This document shows, piece after piece, positions 23,673-39,578 of a stretch of DNA of 64,000 nt (position 1 is its first letter; each line of letters starts with the position of its first letter). The stretch is from the NCBI GenBank assembly GCA_027405735.1, contig JAPEHQ010000025.1, forward strand, positions 372,001 to 436,000, written 5' to 3'. Both the position numbers and the translations under genes were made by a program. The notes under the pieces are model-generated. The model was not told the DNA's origin, did no database searches, and saw nothing but the letters and a program-made list of their open reading frames with translations. The stretch is from Mucor racemosus. Lineage: Eukaryota > Mucoromycota > Mucoromycetes > Mucorales > Mucoraceae.

Positions 23673-24074
23673 TGTTATATCAAAAGATACTAATATAAAA
23701 ATACTCTTCTAAAAGATACATTTTATTAATTCATTGATGCTTCGTATTTATATGTTTTCTGAATAATTATATAATTATTAATATTATTAATGACTTGCCG
23801 GGTATTGAAGTACTTGATATGATTTCCGAACAAATCATATACAATGGAATTTGTGGAATTGGGAATCTGTGATTGTGTCATTTGGATAAGATGTAGGATT
23901 GCTTATGTTTCATTGTTGCCAAGTGTTCCTGAAGGTTCCTGAAGGTTCCTGATAGTCGCTGTTAATGCTAGTGGTTATGTATGACATTTAGTATGAGTTA
24001 CTAAATGTCATGCCATGTTGGATTTCAATAGTTGTTTCTGGATTTCTACATCTGGGTAAACTTCTGATATATCA
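23673..24074. mobile_element. Solo LTR, 402 bp, TSD ATAAT
   Basis: The insertion starts TGTTATATC and ends GATATATCA, with 5-bp direct repeats ATAAT at 23668-23672 and 24075-24079. The uninterrupted site is seen at 28475-28490 (AATATAATCAGTTAAAG). A truncated copy of the same LTR lies at 42783-43034 and, inverted, near 57775-58026. A triplicated GTTCCTGAAG-like word lies near 23923-23952. Confidence 0.85.
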
Positions 24075-25459
24075 ATAATCAGCTAAAGTTTTTATTACAA
24101 AAGATTTCTGAAGATGTAAGATAATTGAAAAAGTATGACGGTATTTATAGTGATTTAGAGAACTTGGATACCATCAAACTTGAATGGATGTATATTTAGT
24201 AATCTTCTAGTTTTGAGTACATTGTTATGGATTTAATATTTTAAGGGGTAAATCATGTAGAGCATTGACCATAAGGGATTGATGTCAAGTGTGACAATAT
24301 CGACCTTTTTGGGGAATGGTTGTTTTGTTTATTATTGTTATATCTATTTTATGTAATCTTAAATTAAGGGGTAATTTTTATATGCTTGAATCTTATTTAT
24401 ATTGATAGTGCAACTTCAATATAGGTGAGTAGTTGACTAAATTGATATCTTTGTTTATTATTATTATTGATTTGGATAGAATCCTGTTTTGATATACATA
24501 TATGTCATTTGTGTAATTGATTGCACAGTGACCAAGGGTGCTATTATCTACACGACGTGTATTATGGTTCAAAAAGGTATTTCATATTTTTAGCATGCGT
24601 TTGGTATTGTATTCAATTGAAGCGTTTGTTTATTATTGTTGTTTACATTTCAAGTGGCATCATATTTTATGAGCGACATTTGGAAATTAGGTTGTTTTAT
24701 TGTTATCAAGCGTTTTTAGTATGTAATTCCACTGCATTGGTAATTACTGGATTAAACTTGATACACTAGGAGTTTCTTCTACAGTATCCGATATCAAGGC
24801 TTTGAACTTCAATGCATGTCGTAGTAGTCAATAGATTGTAAGATGTATTGATACTGTATAAGGTGATAACATATGGTACTTGGTGTCATACAACATAGTT
24901 TATGAGTCATATTTTTGCCAATGGTCACTCTTCCAAAAAAAGCCGAACAATCTCCGGAAGCGGCCATCTAATGATATTTCCAAGCTTTAAATCTCTAGAA
25001 AAAACCACCGGGCAGCCCGGACGTGGTTGTTTAAATATTCCAAGCAGCTATAGGATGCAGGTATCGAAATTTCATACAGAAATTAAGCGTCGGCTGTATT
25101 GCTATTAATTATTATGAAAATGCTTATTTTAAGTAAAGCATAAATACAACTTACAACATTATTAGCCTAATAACGGATTTAACTTGAAAAGTATAAGGTG
25201 ATACAACCATATTCAAAAAAAGTCCATAAAATCACAAATTTAAAGGATTTATATATAAAAACACTACGGCCGACCTGTGCTGCACAAGATAATTTTGTTG
25301 TGCCTAGATGGGCTGCATCACTATAGCCTGAACTGTTGTGCCCACTAAATATGGCTAAAAAGATAACAAGATGGGCATGGGCACAACAAAAGAAACTGCA
25401 CACGAGCACAACAACGCTAAGCCTGTATGTGCATAATTATAGATTCTCTCCATGTGCAT

Positions 25460-26117
25460 TGCAATAAAATTGAAGTAATTTTATAAAAATAAAAAATAAA
25501 ATAAAAAATAAAAGCGTTGATAAATACAATTATAGTCTTTCCACGGTTTTATTGTGATTAAAAGAAATCTGAAGAAAAAGAATGATATCTTCATAAAGTA
25601 TGCTATATTTATAGGAATTGTAAAATAGTGGATGTTTGTGTGTTGATGCCTATTTTACAGGTGTTCAATCATAATGTCTTTTATTGACATTCTTTTATAA
25701 GATACTTGGTTGAGATGTTGATACTTTGTTTGATATGATAGAATATCATTAGATGGATGTTGATCTTTCAACATTCCAGTTATAATTTAAAATGCAACTG
25801 AGCTTATTTTTATGGGATGTGATTCCTTATCTAGAATTACTGCAACTGCGTTTTTATGAGCAGGAGTTTTGGAATATTTTATTAATGCAACATAAGTACA
25901 GCTTTATATCATAGGTGTCGTGTTGTAGAAGGTTGTATTTTGATCAGGAATACTTCCTTTTACAGGCACCAGCAATATAGAGTTTCCTCGTAATGCTTAT
26001 TGGGATCTGATTGGAACTCAGTCCTTATGGAGCGAGATTCAGGTACGAATCGAGATCAGTTATTTTTCTAAAATGACAATGGCAACTTTGGTCTATAAAA
26101 CGTGTCATTTCATTGCA
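25460..26117. mobile_element. Solo LTR, 658 bp, TSD TGCAT
   Basis: Relative to 43150-43165, a 658-bp insertion begins TGCAATAAAATTG and ends TTTCATTGCA. The 5-bp repeat TGCAT flanks it (25455-25459, 26118-26122). The tips form a perfect TGCAAT/ATTGCA inverted repeat. It is absent from the other family copies, so it inserted after copy B formed. Confidence 0.85.
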
Positions 26118-28032
26118 TGCATGACATTAATCTCATGTGTGCATAATAGTAGAATTGCCCATAAGCATATCATTATCCCTATTTGTGCAGCATAATAACA
26201 AAATCTGACCATGAGCATAATGAGCTAATTGTATGGGCACAAATTGGTTTTTGGTACATGAGCGTCGTGCCGTCCTCAAAACTCCACTGCATTTTTTACT
26301 GGAATGGGTTTTTAAATTACATTTGCTTTTATTAATATAGATTATAGACAATAATACAACTCAATATATTGTTAATGTAGAGCAATAATATATGCAAGAG
26401 CCAATATATTTACGATTATCATCATTTGTAGATATGCTGATAGCTAAAATAATGTCTACAGCAACAATGGCTTTTGCTCAATCATAAATTTGAATAGCAT
26501 TTACTGCTTAAATTTATATGGAAGCCAAATCTAAGATTATAGATGTTACTTTATCACTTATTACACATAAATTTAAACAAATTAGCCTTCTTCAAACTTA
26601 CTATTTTAGTTTACAAATGTCAGCTGTAAAAAGATTTGTTTTCAATCATAGCTACGATCAATGTTATGTTTGTTAGGCAATACATTAGATTATTCTTTTT
26701 TTTTGTGTTTCTAAATCATTTGAAATTTTATCACTTTTCTGGAACATTTCGTGGGTTTGTAGCCAGTTCTAGCTTTTCATTGAGTAGATATAAATATCAT
26801 TGCCTTCGTTTTGATCCGGTAATCAAGAAATACGTCCAACAATACAGTAATAAATAGTGAGATTTAATCTTAGAATGTGGTTAAATGAAAATATCAATCT
26901 CTAATATAGGCTGCTACTTATATTAGAAACATTAGTCACTTATGTTAGCATGCGCATTTCGATAAAAGAAAGGAATACCAGCGTTATAGTCTGATATGCC
27001 TTATCAAACGGTGAATAAATCCTTGGAATATGAAAACTAAAAGAGAGAAATAACACACGTAGAAAAGGGTTTTCAAGGCTTTACATTATTTAGCGCAATT
27101 AAAACCCTGATAAATTCCTCATTTTAACCAATGTAAAAGCAGCATTACAGCGCATCAATCTGTAAAATAAACAAAATAGGTAATATCTGTTATCATAGAA
27201 ACATGCATTTTCTACCAGAAAAACCGTCTGTCATATCATACATGCATTAAAAAGTTGCAAAAGCAAACCCGTAGAGCGACGCCATAATTGTGCATAGCAA
27301 GATTGAACGGCTAAGCCTCTCATACTATAGAATATACAGTAGTATATCTAAATTTTAAATAAAAAAGCGTTTTTTATAACTTTTCTTATATTTAAGCACA
27401 TACAGTCTGAAAATTCAGATTTTGTAGCGGACATTTTTTGGGGCTCATTTTATCCTTACCAACACTCATGATTTTGATCAAAAAACAGAAAAATCAAATT
27501 TTGATACTAAAATCAACGTTTAAACATACTACATTGTGAGAGGAAACTGTAGCCATGTTTAATACACATTTCATAAAAGCTTAATATTAAATTTTAAGTA
27601 ATGAAACTTTGCATTTTTGGCCCAAAAACGGTTTTTTGATTAAAGGATTTTCATGTTATATTTTGCAATAAAAATGTTTATTATTTTTTATTGAGCAAAT
27701 AGAGCGCTAAATTCTGCATATGTGTATACTTTTTGTTTTTATAATTGGTAGTATAATTAACTCTAGATTTGCAAAACCAAAAAAAAAAAATTAAAAAATG
27801 TCAAAATTGATGATCTGGACAAAAATAATTTTCTAAATTAATATTCCGCTTTTAAGCTTTGTAAGTCTTAAAAATAAGTGATTTTATAATACTTGAGAAC
27901 TTTTTCAAGAATTTACAATGATGTACCCACTTGATTCAAGCTTATTACTGTAAATGTTTATATACGTTAATATTGTATGGTAGTTTATTTGATGATAATA
28001 TAGTCTTACTTTATAATTATTGCGTTAGGAAT

Positions 28033-28282
28033 AATTTATATTGATTTTTAGTCTTATCTCTCCAATATCATAAACATAAACATGACCATCACTGGAACCT
28101 ATTGCCGCCTGTTTACCCTCTTTGTCCCAAGTCAATTTATTCAATACTTTACCAGAACCATCGTAAGTACTTACAAATGGTTCCTCGGTATTTACATTTA
28201 AATCAGATAAATCAAATTGACTGGTTCTATCTACAGTAGTAGTATCAAACGTATCATCAGCCCGTCTTACGATAAATGACAA
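28033..28282 (-). pseudogene. Dynein intermediate chain WD40 exon fragment, copy 2 (open frame)
   Basis: The best preserved copy. The minus strand is open for about 85 codons and reads FIVRRADDTFDTTTVDRT, SQFDLSDLNVNTEEPFVST, YDGSGKVLNKLTWDKEGK and IGSSDGHVYVYDIGE. This matches the C-terminal WD40 strands of cytoplasmic dynein intermediate chain. There is no ATG and no neighbouring dynein exon. The donor position after GGAGAG has changed from GTAAGA to ATAAGA. The intact chromosomal dynein gene is not in the window. Confidence 0.75.
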
Positions 28283-28503
28283 TATCGTATATTTTCAGGT
28301 TTGATAAATAATACTTAAAAAAGAGTACAATTAAAAGAGAATAAGTAATGAATCAGGTTTTCAACTGCATAATAAAAACAAGATATCGTTTATTTAGATA
28401 CAAACGTATGGCCTGCAGTAAATAACGAAGTTGTTTACTAAAATAAAAAAAAATGTAAAAATAAAAGCAGTAGAAATACAATATAATCAGTTAAAGTTTT
28501 CAT

Positions 28504-29000
28504 TGTTTAAATATACGAAATAAAGACCAAGAATTAAAATCAGAATTCAATATATTTATTGCGTATATTTCTTAAAGAAAAAATAAGATAAGCTCTAATC
28601 AAATGTACAATGGATCATGCATTTATATGTTTTAGGAGCGCGGAGGACATAGGATGGATATCCAAAGACCAAAGTTAAGTATATACAGAATATTCTTGAT
28701 CGAACAATAGACTTAAAGATTCTTCTACATCATGAATCAGCTCATGTAGAGTGTCCTCCCATACCTATTCCTAGTTGGCTGATTCTTAAAGAAGAATATA
28801 CCAACCCTTGGGTTTATTACCACAAAACCACTCATACCTATTCCCAATGTTGAAATAAAGTTTACAGCATCATTTATCATATCTCCCGCATCTACGACCG
28901 AGTCTGGATCATCCATTTACAACTCTAAAGTGAATGATGCTATCTATCCTATTTCCATTATGTAATCCATAATGCCCGTTAATCTAGTCTATCCTAAACA
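28504..29000. mobile_element. Solo LTR, 497 bp, TSD TTCAT/TTTAT
   Basis: Compared with the empty junction at 24080-24100, a 497-bp insertion begins TGTTTAAATATACG and ends ATCCTAAACA with perfect TGTTTA/TAAACA tips. It is flanked by TTCAT (left) and TTTAT (right), a 5-bp duplication with one later change. The orthologous insertion at 46424-46920 has the same length and site. Confidence 0.85.
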
Positions 29001-29645
29001 TTTATTACAAAAGACTTCTGAAGATTTAAAATAATTAAAAAAGTATGAGGGTATTTATAGTAATTTGGGGAACTTGGATACTGTGCCATCAGATGTAAAT
29101 GGATTTATATTTAGTAATCTTCTAGCTTTGGGTACATTGTTGTTATTGATTTAATATTTTAATAGGTAAATCATACAGAGAATTGACCATAAGGGATTGA
29201 TGTCAAGTGTGACAATATCGACCTTTTCGAAAATGGTTATTTATTATTTTTATATCTATTTTATGTAACCTTGAATTAAGGGGTAATTTTTATATGCTTG
29301 AATCTTATTTATATTGATAGTGCAACTTCAATATAGGTGAGTAGTTGACTAAATTGATATTTTTGTTTATTATTATTATTGATCTGGATAGAATCCTATT
29401 TTGATATATATGTCATTTGTGTAATTAATTGCACCGTGATCAAGGGTGCTATCATCTACACGACATCATGTATGGTTCAAAAAGGTATTTCATATTTTTA
29501 GCATGCGTTTGTTATTGTGTTCAATTGAAGCGTTTGTTTATTATTGTTGTTCACATTTCAAGTGGCATCATATTTTATGAGCGACACTTGGAAATTAGGT
29601 TTTTTTTATTATTATCAAGCGTTTTTAGTATGTAATTCCACTGCA

Positions 29646-31106
29646 GATCTTGTGAGTACAAAAATTAACATCTTAATTTAGATGCCAATTTTTTACAATC
29701 AATTTAGTAGGTCAACTTTGGTCAACGTTAGGCCAGTGCCCTTATATTTTGGTATTACTTCTTCTTCCATTTTCGGACAGATATCAATGACACATAGAGG
29801 AAAGGTATATCTTCGTTGAATATTTCACGCAACTCGACTTAATATTGGGCGAAAGCATTCGAAAAACTATCTGAAGCATACTTTTTACAGCCGTGAAAAA
29901 CTGACCCTGACTTTGTGAATTTCGATACTAATAACTTCCAATTTTACATGAGAATAGGTATATATATATAACACAATGACCTCAAACAGTAACTTTCAAA
30001 ACCTACTGTGTGTCGAGAAAACCATTGCTAAAGTGCAATCATAGCTTAATGCGTATTTATATAGAGAACAATCAAAAATACGATCTTTATGAACACTGAT
30101 GTAATTAAGCTGCTACTCTACATGGATATATTATGGCAGATCTGAATAGGAACTACAAATATTTTAGATATCGACATCTATTTTGGGTCATTATGTATTC
30201 GGTAAATTTGAACAAGTTGGTTACTACCGACTATTTACTACATTTATTATGGCCAGTAAGCTCACCACCAGTTCGCTTGTGGAATATGGATCCAAATGAG
30301 GAACTTTTGTTGTAATGGTACATAAATCTAGTGTTGATTTACAGAATTACAAAGTTTCAACCTCCCCGAGTTGTTGTAAGAATGAGGAAACGGAAAAATA
30401 CACTTTGTCATCGTGTATGATACTATTTTGTATGGGCTGTTTCAGATAATTTTGTGAAAACTTTTTACAAAATCCAATTATGGTTCAAAATCGAATTTTG
30501 AAGTTACTCTTAATGTACAGTGAATATACGAACGAATAACGTGTACCTTGATTTTATTAACTTTTTATATTGTCTACTTTTATATACTTATATGGCTCCT
30601 TGGATCCATATATAGTTAAAATTCCACACAAGAAATATATAATGTACATTTTGTTTGTCTAGTCTACTAAATACTAAAAGATATAACCGAAAGTATAAAT
30701 AGATTATTCATCTTTTCGTGTATTTTAAACTATATATATATACGGTATATGTACCAGAAAGTAGCTGTTGATGATGCTTTTTTTTCAATTGTGCTTTTTC
30801 CATGGCTCATGTGTAAGTATTAAATATTCTCGATTAGAAATCATCCAAACAACGTAATGTTTCAGCCGCATATTTATTCAATGTAAATATTATTATGTCA
30901 TGTTAACAGGGCAGGTATATTTGTGTTTTAACAATAGAGGAAATGATCAATTGTAATTTTACTGATTAAAAAAATGGGTATATAATATATATATATATAT
31001 ACAATTACATAATTACAATTTCAAGTAGATGCATTATATATGTATTCTTTTATCATATGCGCATGGATACGTGAACAATGGAAGTGTTGGGATGTGTAGT
31101 ATAAAA
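29646..31106. other. Intergenic, one unrecognised open frame
   Basis: Unique AT-rich DNA downstream of the Vac7-like gene. A 60-codon ATG frame at 30133-30315 (plus) contains YLLHLLWPVSSPPVRLWNM, a composition more protein-like than its surroundings. It may be an exon of a decayed gene, but no splice partners or family were identified. (AT)n runs lie near 30730 and 30981-31001. Confidence 0.35.
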
Positions 31107-32980
31107 TCAAGTTTCGTCACAAATAGACTGCTCAGGAATTGGTACTTCCTTAATAATACCAGTAGCAGGGTCAATTTGCATTATTTTACACACTCTTGCA
31201 GAGTAAGTTTTTGTGCTAATGTAAGGAAATAGCTGATATTTCAACACACCTCTTATTGTTAGTTCATAAGGGTATCTAATAAGTAGTGACCTATGTGAAT
31301 TGTGTTGATATAAACATCAAAGCATAAGTATAGATATACATACCATCGCTCATTTCCACTAGAGTCTCCTTTAGTTTCACCTGGATTTTTAATTTGGATT
31401 TGGCTCGTTGAAACACTTGACTTAGATCTCAAGTAAAATAAAGGAGAAGCTTCAAAAATTAGAGGGTCATCCAATTTATTGATTGTACCAAGATACTCTA
31501 TGTAGACAAAATTTGGTTATAGTCTACACTTATTTATTTGGATGCAAATAAATTTTACCTTGTCTAGTGTTTCTACTAGTCTCATTCATGATGTTTGAAG
31601 TTGGAACGAAATGACTAGCCGCAAACAAACTAATAGCTGCGTGTGATATCTGAATTTTCCAAGCATTTGAATTGCTAAAAATTGGTGTAACAACATGTGT
31701 TAGCATGAATGTAGTAGCAAACAGCAGAAACTAACAACATATATTCTTACCGTGCTCTTGCATGAAGATTAAAAATCAACTGCTTTTGAGTGCCTAAAAC
31801 ATTTCCAAACGTAATAGCTTCCACTGATTGTAATGGACTAGCCAAAAAGATTAGAGATAGACATATGATTGTACAAAAAAAACTGATGATGGATAACCAA
31901 CCGCAACATACTGACATTGCAAATAGATTTCTCGACTTTTTTCTATATACAAATGCAAAATATAAATATATTGATACACGTATAAACGATTTTTCAATGA
32001 AAATATGCAACTACCTTCTACTTTCATGAAATCGCTTACATCTTGTGTTCGAGCTAGGTGAAGAATAGTATAATAAAGGCGCATTTTCCTCATCTTCTTC
32101 TTCTCCAGATGATGATGAACATCTAAAATGAGAATTGCGAAATTTTCGTTTCTCAAATTTGGAAGACATGGAATCTAGATAGACTGATTTGACGCCTCTT
32201 GCAGGCAATTCGGATACTGTAGACCGAAGTCCAGGTCTTCTGAATTTTTGTTTATGGTGATCTGAGAAATAGCTATTGTTTTCATCATTACTACTAGCAG
32301 TTGAGCGATAATTGTTTGCTCCTTTTGATTCAAATGTAATAGGTGGTGATAGAGACGGATATAAACCACCCTTTGTGTTGTACACATAGCCATCTTCAAA
32401 TGAATCTATAAAGCAGTTGGTTAACCTTAATTTTTGCCTCTTAATTAGCCTGTAATTTACGTACCATCAACATCTAATACTGCTTCACTAAGGTTTTTAG
32501 CAAATATCTCTGTTGGTGTTGATTGATAATTCTTTTTTTTTCTAAATTGATTTCTTTTTTTGCTATTGTTATTACTTGTAATTGAGTGAATACTCTTCAC
32601 ATCACTCTATTAAACATGAAACACTTGATAAGAATTCTTATTTTGAAAGATCTCGAGAAAAAACAAACCTGATTTGATTTAGTTATATTGCTGCTAGCAC
32701 AATCTGCTGGAAATGTAACAGGTTCAATTGTAATCTTTGAATTTTTTGATAAAATCATTGAATTCTCTAATCTTTCCAATGTAGGAAATCGAGAAGTATC
32801 TGAACTATGAATCGTATGTAATTTTGGCCTACTGCTTGGAGTGGGAGATATTGAATCTAATGACCGATGATTATTATTATTATTATTGTTGAAATGAGAA
32901 GGTGGTGATAAAGACTTGTTTCTACTAGTTGTTGTCAACAAATCGTCCTGACTATCAATCACAGTCTGAGTGATGGTCAT
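31107..32980 (-). CDS. VAC7: Vac7-like vacuolar PI(3,5)P2 regulator, 496 aa
   Basis: Seven exons (32669-32980, 32465-32606, 32015-32405, 31751-31942, 31559-31674, 31344-31497, 31107-31290) give 496 codons plus TGA. The N-terminal about 285 residues are Ser/Asn rich and cytosolic-looking, with poly-Asn and RRPGLRSTVSEL. One membrane segment lies at about residues 296-318 (WLSIISFFCTIICLSLIFL). The C-terminal domain reads QKQLIFNLHARARNSNAW, IQISHAAISLFAASHFVP, EYLGTINKLDDPLIFEASPL, then ERWSLLIRYPYELTIRGVL with LKYQLF. This layout and these motifs fit the Vac7/Tag1 family. Yeast Vac7 activates Fab1 to make PI(3,5)P2 at the vacuole. The strong order of C-terminal motifs across five exon joins supports the splicing. 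Vac7 versus the related Tag1 is not separated here. Confidence 0.8.
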
Positions 32981-33176
32981 TCTATATGTTTTACTTTATG
33001 CAGATTTGAAAGAGTGCAAAGAGAGAGAGAGAGAAAAAAAAAGAGAGAGATGTTTTTCCCATCTAATTAATTATAAGTGTATAAAACACTATTAGTATAT
33101 AAATATTCTCGACTGGAGAGCATAACTTGGACAACAAATATTAAAGTTTTCTTTATTTTAAAACGTGTGACCAAGA

Positions 33177-33952
33177 TTACAACATGGATTTGGTTCCTGT
33201 TGATGGAGACCAATGACGTACAGAAGTTACTTTTACTACTAGTAGTACAAAATTCTCATAAGCTTCTTCCAAAAGTCCTTGCATTTCATTGTTTTGAAAC
33301 CAACCACTAGTGGGATCTATTCCATTGATTTCAAGTTCCTTGACTTGTTTACTATGTACCATATTTGCTCTCATGGATGATCCAAATTGAATAAATAGAC
33401 GTAATCTTTCTGCTTGCCAGTTGAAACCCTCTTGTTGTTGCTGCTGTTGCTTGGTAAATGATTGCAAAGCTAAGCTTTTTTGGCTATTTATATCATTTAC
33501 TGACTGATTTAGAGTTATACTTGAATTCAAATGGTCTAGTTTACTTTGGTCAAAGTCTTTTTCAATAATGCTTATGGTACCACCAATACGAAATTGTTCC
33601 ATGGTACCATTCATATACCTTTTAATACTAATTAATAACTTGAAGCAAACAATTTTTTTTTTTCATTTACAATTTACCAGTTTATTTCAGTGTGGGGATT
33701 ATTTCTAATTTCTTCAACCTTATCAGATGTCTTGTCAGTAATGACCACAAGAAGGTCACTTTTCCAATTGGTTTCTTCGGTATGGTGTTCGGCTACAAAT
33801 CCTCTCATAACGACAGTTCTTACAGCTGGCGTGTTATCCTTTTTAACTGTAGCGATAGAAGCATAAGTTGCTGAACTGCCTGATTTTGCAATATTTTCTT
33901 GCAAAGACGATTGTAGTAATTTTTTCCAAGCCGGTATAACAACAGTTGACAT
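33177..33952 (-). CDS. Pyridoxamine 5'-phosphate oxidase-like FMN-binding protein, 238 aa
   Basis: Two exons (33678-33952, 33177-33618) with a 59-nt intron join within the Trp codon of NNPHTEINW/YMNGT. The product starts MSTVVIPAWKKLLQSSLQ and has ATVKKDNTPAVRTVVMRGF, a LVVITDKTSDKVEEI segment, EINWYM, RIGGTISII, then AERLRLFIQFG and a C-terminal NFVLLVVKVTSVRHW. These are the elements of the Alr4036-type branch of PNPOx-like split-barrel flavoproteins (FMN phosphate and ring contacts around RTVVMRGF and W-Y). A role in B6 metabolism is not shown. Many relatives are uncharacterised. A Gln run (KQQQQQQ) sits before the RLRLF motif. The length fits the family (about 220-260 aa). Confidence 0.8.
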
Positions 33953-35237
33953 GGTTAGATGATATTGTAAAAGGAACCTGCTGATGTTGTCGTTGCCACA
34001 TGTTGTGTTATTTGCGTTAATTCAAAAAAAATTGTCCTTTTCTGCCGCGGTGCTTATTAATGCATGAAATTATCTTTCAAGGGTTTTTTCTCCTGCTAAT
34101 TTTGCTTTAAGATTAAATTTCAACTCGAAAATGACAGTGTCATTTTTTTTTATTATCCAAAAGTATATGAAAACTTCCTAACCCTAATCATCATAAAACT
34201 TTATTTTATATTTTATACTACAGGTATTGTTACTTGTTTAACCTTGTATATCAACGCTGTTTTCCTTTAAAATAATAAAACTTTTGACATTGGCGTTTAC
34301 TTGTAATTAGACTTCATATCCTGGAGAGCGTTCAACTCTTCAACTGCCACATGCAGCGGAGCAATCATCTCTAAATGTTACGAAAGTGGCGAAAATAGCA
34401 GAATTTAGGTATTCAAGAAGCGATATCTCGAGAAATAAAAGAGCTAGGAGCTTGATTTCAAGTGGAAACATGTTCTTTCATCACTTGCAGCATATACAAA
34501 CACATTATACTAAAATACAGAAGGTTTGATTTTTGACCCAAATTCCTCAAATTTTTGCTTGTAGACCTAAGGGATTTGAATCGAAAAACAGAAAAAACTC
34601 GATTTCTCAACGAAAAATGCACATTTATTTAAGCTTAAGCATTCAAATTGTCGGTAATGGATGGCACTATTGTTGCGCAACGCGAAACTTAAAATATTAT
34701 TATAAAAAAATTGCGTACCTGGCAGAAAACCGTACTTTAGTTTTTCGCATCTAGGAAAATATTTTTGGGGGCACATTAGCTAAAAAGTATACCATAATAT
34801 TAAAAATCTAATTCTCTATCAATGGTGTTATCACCAAAAATGTTACTTATTAGGCAGTATTTTGCGCAAATTGCGAAAGAAAATTTTTTTTGTCATTTTT
34901 TATCATTTTTGGATCAAAATCTGTTTCCGGAATTCAAGTACCGCTCACAGTAATTTTGGAAATTTTAAAATAACTTTCCCTCACGAGATACTCTGCTGAA
35001 GTCGAGATATGCAAAAATAAAAAATAGACATTGGAAAGGCATAGTATATATTTTTATTTTAATTAAAAAATCCAAAGAATATGGTTTCGTCCATGAATTA
35101 AAATCCTTTAAAGGTTTGTTTATTTGAATCCGATAATGAGACATTTATTAAATAGAATGTATTTGTGAAATGTGGAAAAATAATATTGATAGATGGAGAA
35201 AGAGAAAGATGGCACCAGGTCATAGTTTTCTTTTTTT
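33953..35237. other. Intergenic, nothing recognised
   Basis: The stretch between the FMN protein start and the septin stop. It contains phrases such as GCGATATCTCGAGAAAT and GGATCAAAATCTG in an AT-rich background. Short frames near 34533-34776 overlap on both strands and look accidental. It may be an old repeat without other copies in the window. Confidence 0.4.
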
Positions 35238-36714
35238 TTATCTTCTCACTGTGTGGTTACGTCCTCCTCGTTGATATAATTGATCTAATTCGACTTCAAG
35301 TCTCTTGATGTTTGCATGTTGATTTTCTAAATCCTTGTTCAATCGATCTCTTTCATTGATGAGCTTTATTTATAACAAATTAGAAATGCTTTGATTATAA
35401 TGAAATTTATTGTGCTGGTTTACCTGTTGCTCCCATTGGCGAAATCTAGCTTCTTCGTTTTTAACCTTTTCAGTGAATGTTTTTCTTAGTACTTCTTCCT
35501 TTTCTCGAAGTTTAGGATTCTCGCTCTTTTTAAATCTATCAATTGAATGAAAAAAATTATGTTCATCCGAGATGGTTTTTTGGATATACTTGTACAACTT
35601 ACTTTGGTTCACCAAATTTACGAGCAGCCATTTGTTGCTGTCTATAATATTCATAGTGAATATCTTCGGTAGATGAGATTAAATCAAGCATATGAGTACG
35701 GATCAATAAATTTCGAAGCTTTTTAAAATCACAATGATTGTCGTTTTCTACTTCAGCTACACCCCAACTGTATTCACGACCTCTTACTTTTCTACCATCT
35801 GAAGTTTGAACTATTTCAGTCGAGCCAATGACGGAAAATGGAGATGCAGCTGCAATACTTTGATTTCGATTTGTTGTGTCTTCATCTTCACTATCTACAG
35901 TGCATGAAAAGATATTGATATTATTGGCACTAATGGATTCACGGACCTGGAGGGGGGGGATTTGAGTTGACATTTTAAGATTAAAAACTACTCTAATAAA
36001 CTTACATTTTCTTTAAATTTTTGCAAATCATTTGGAGTTAAAGTATCTGCTTTTGCAATGACAGGAATTAAATTGACTCTTGAACCAAGTCTTTTCATTA
36101 CTTCGATATCTAGTGACTTTAAGCTATATACATTATACACACAAACACACAATTAAAACCAGTTTTTTTTTTTTTTTTTGTTTCGTTAAAATGTAGTACC
36201 TGTGTCCATTTGGCCTAATAAAGTAAAGACAAGCATGGACACGCATATCTATTTTACCTTGACGAGAAGGTTGTTGTTCTTGTCTCATGTAGCTTTCATG
36301 TTGATCATCAATAAAATCAATGATAGGCAACCAACTATCTCTATTATTAATGTAATCTCCAAATCCTGGTGTATCAACTACTGATAATTTTACTTTGAAC
36401 ATCTTTTCTTCCAATTCTAATCATTTATCTTTAATGTTTTGGCTTTTCTACTGGCGATTTAATAAAAACATACCTGCTTTTGTAATCTCAATTCCAACAG
36501 TGCTATCTAATTGCTTATCATGTCTTTTTTCTGGAGATTTATAATTCTTGATTGTCGTTGCAAAAAGTGTATTTATAAATGTAGATTTACCCAGCCCAGA
36601 TTCACCACAAACCATCAAGGTAAAATTCGTTCCTTTACCAGATATGATTTTATGCTTTTGATTTGGTAGATTTGCTATACCTACACCATTGGAAGAGACT
36701 GATAAAGAAGACAT
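35238..36714 (-). CDS. Septin, 385 aa
   Basis: Six exons (36474-36714, 36200-36416, 36006-36123, 35603-35946, 35424-35535, 35238-35363) splice to 385 codons. GTPase motifs: G1 GESGLGKS at residues 37-44, G3 DTPGFGD at 95-101, and G4 AKAD at 176-179. A polybasic-like SGKG precedes G1. The septin unique element region reads [18 protein letters not shown] followed by [12 protein letters not shown]. The last about 55 residues ([30 protein letters not shown]) form a predicted coiled coil. Septins polymerise into hetero-oligomeric filaments at septa, necks and hyphal tips. Which paralogue (Cdc3/10/11/12 group) is not resolved. The start is Met at 36714. An upstream in-frame Met gives only a Phe-rich leader and was not used. 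It is 160 bp from the kinesin stop. Confidence 0.93.
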
Positions 36715-36874
36715 TTTTTGAAAAATAAGGGAAAAGAGATAAAAAAAAAAAAAAGAGAGAGGGAAGTTTTTATTGTTTACCAACTTTTTTTCATTTTGTA
36801 AAATTACACCAAATCAGCAACAACCGGAAAAAGATAATTTATAGTGAAACATATGTTAATTATTTAGGTTTTCT

Positions 36875-39578
<2,704 letters not shown>

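Larger units (their letters stand above)
24075..29645 (+). repeat. Repeat family copy B
   Basis: A long array of family blocks whose right part (about 26118-29645) is colinear with 43135-47570. The block at 24085-24740 recurs at 29000-29645, so copy B is bounded by direct repeats of about 650 bp. Several short frames without ATG recur here. I treat them as repeat DNA rather than genes. Two solo LTRs and a dynein fragment lie inside. Confidence 0.7.

Noticed and set aside
36715..36783. N-terminal extension of the septin from an upstream in-frame Met
   Set aside because: It would add a Phe-rich stretch encoded by an A/T tract. The Met at 36714 gives a normal septin N-terminus.
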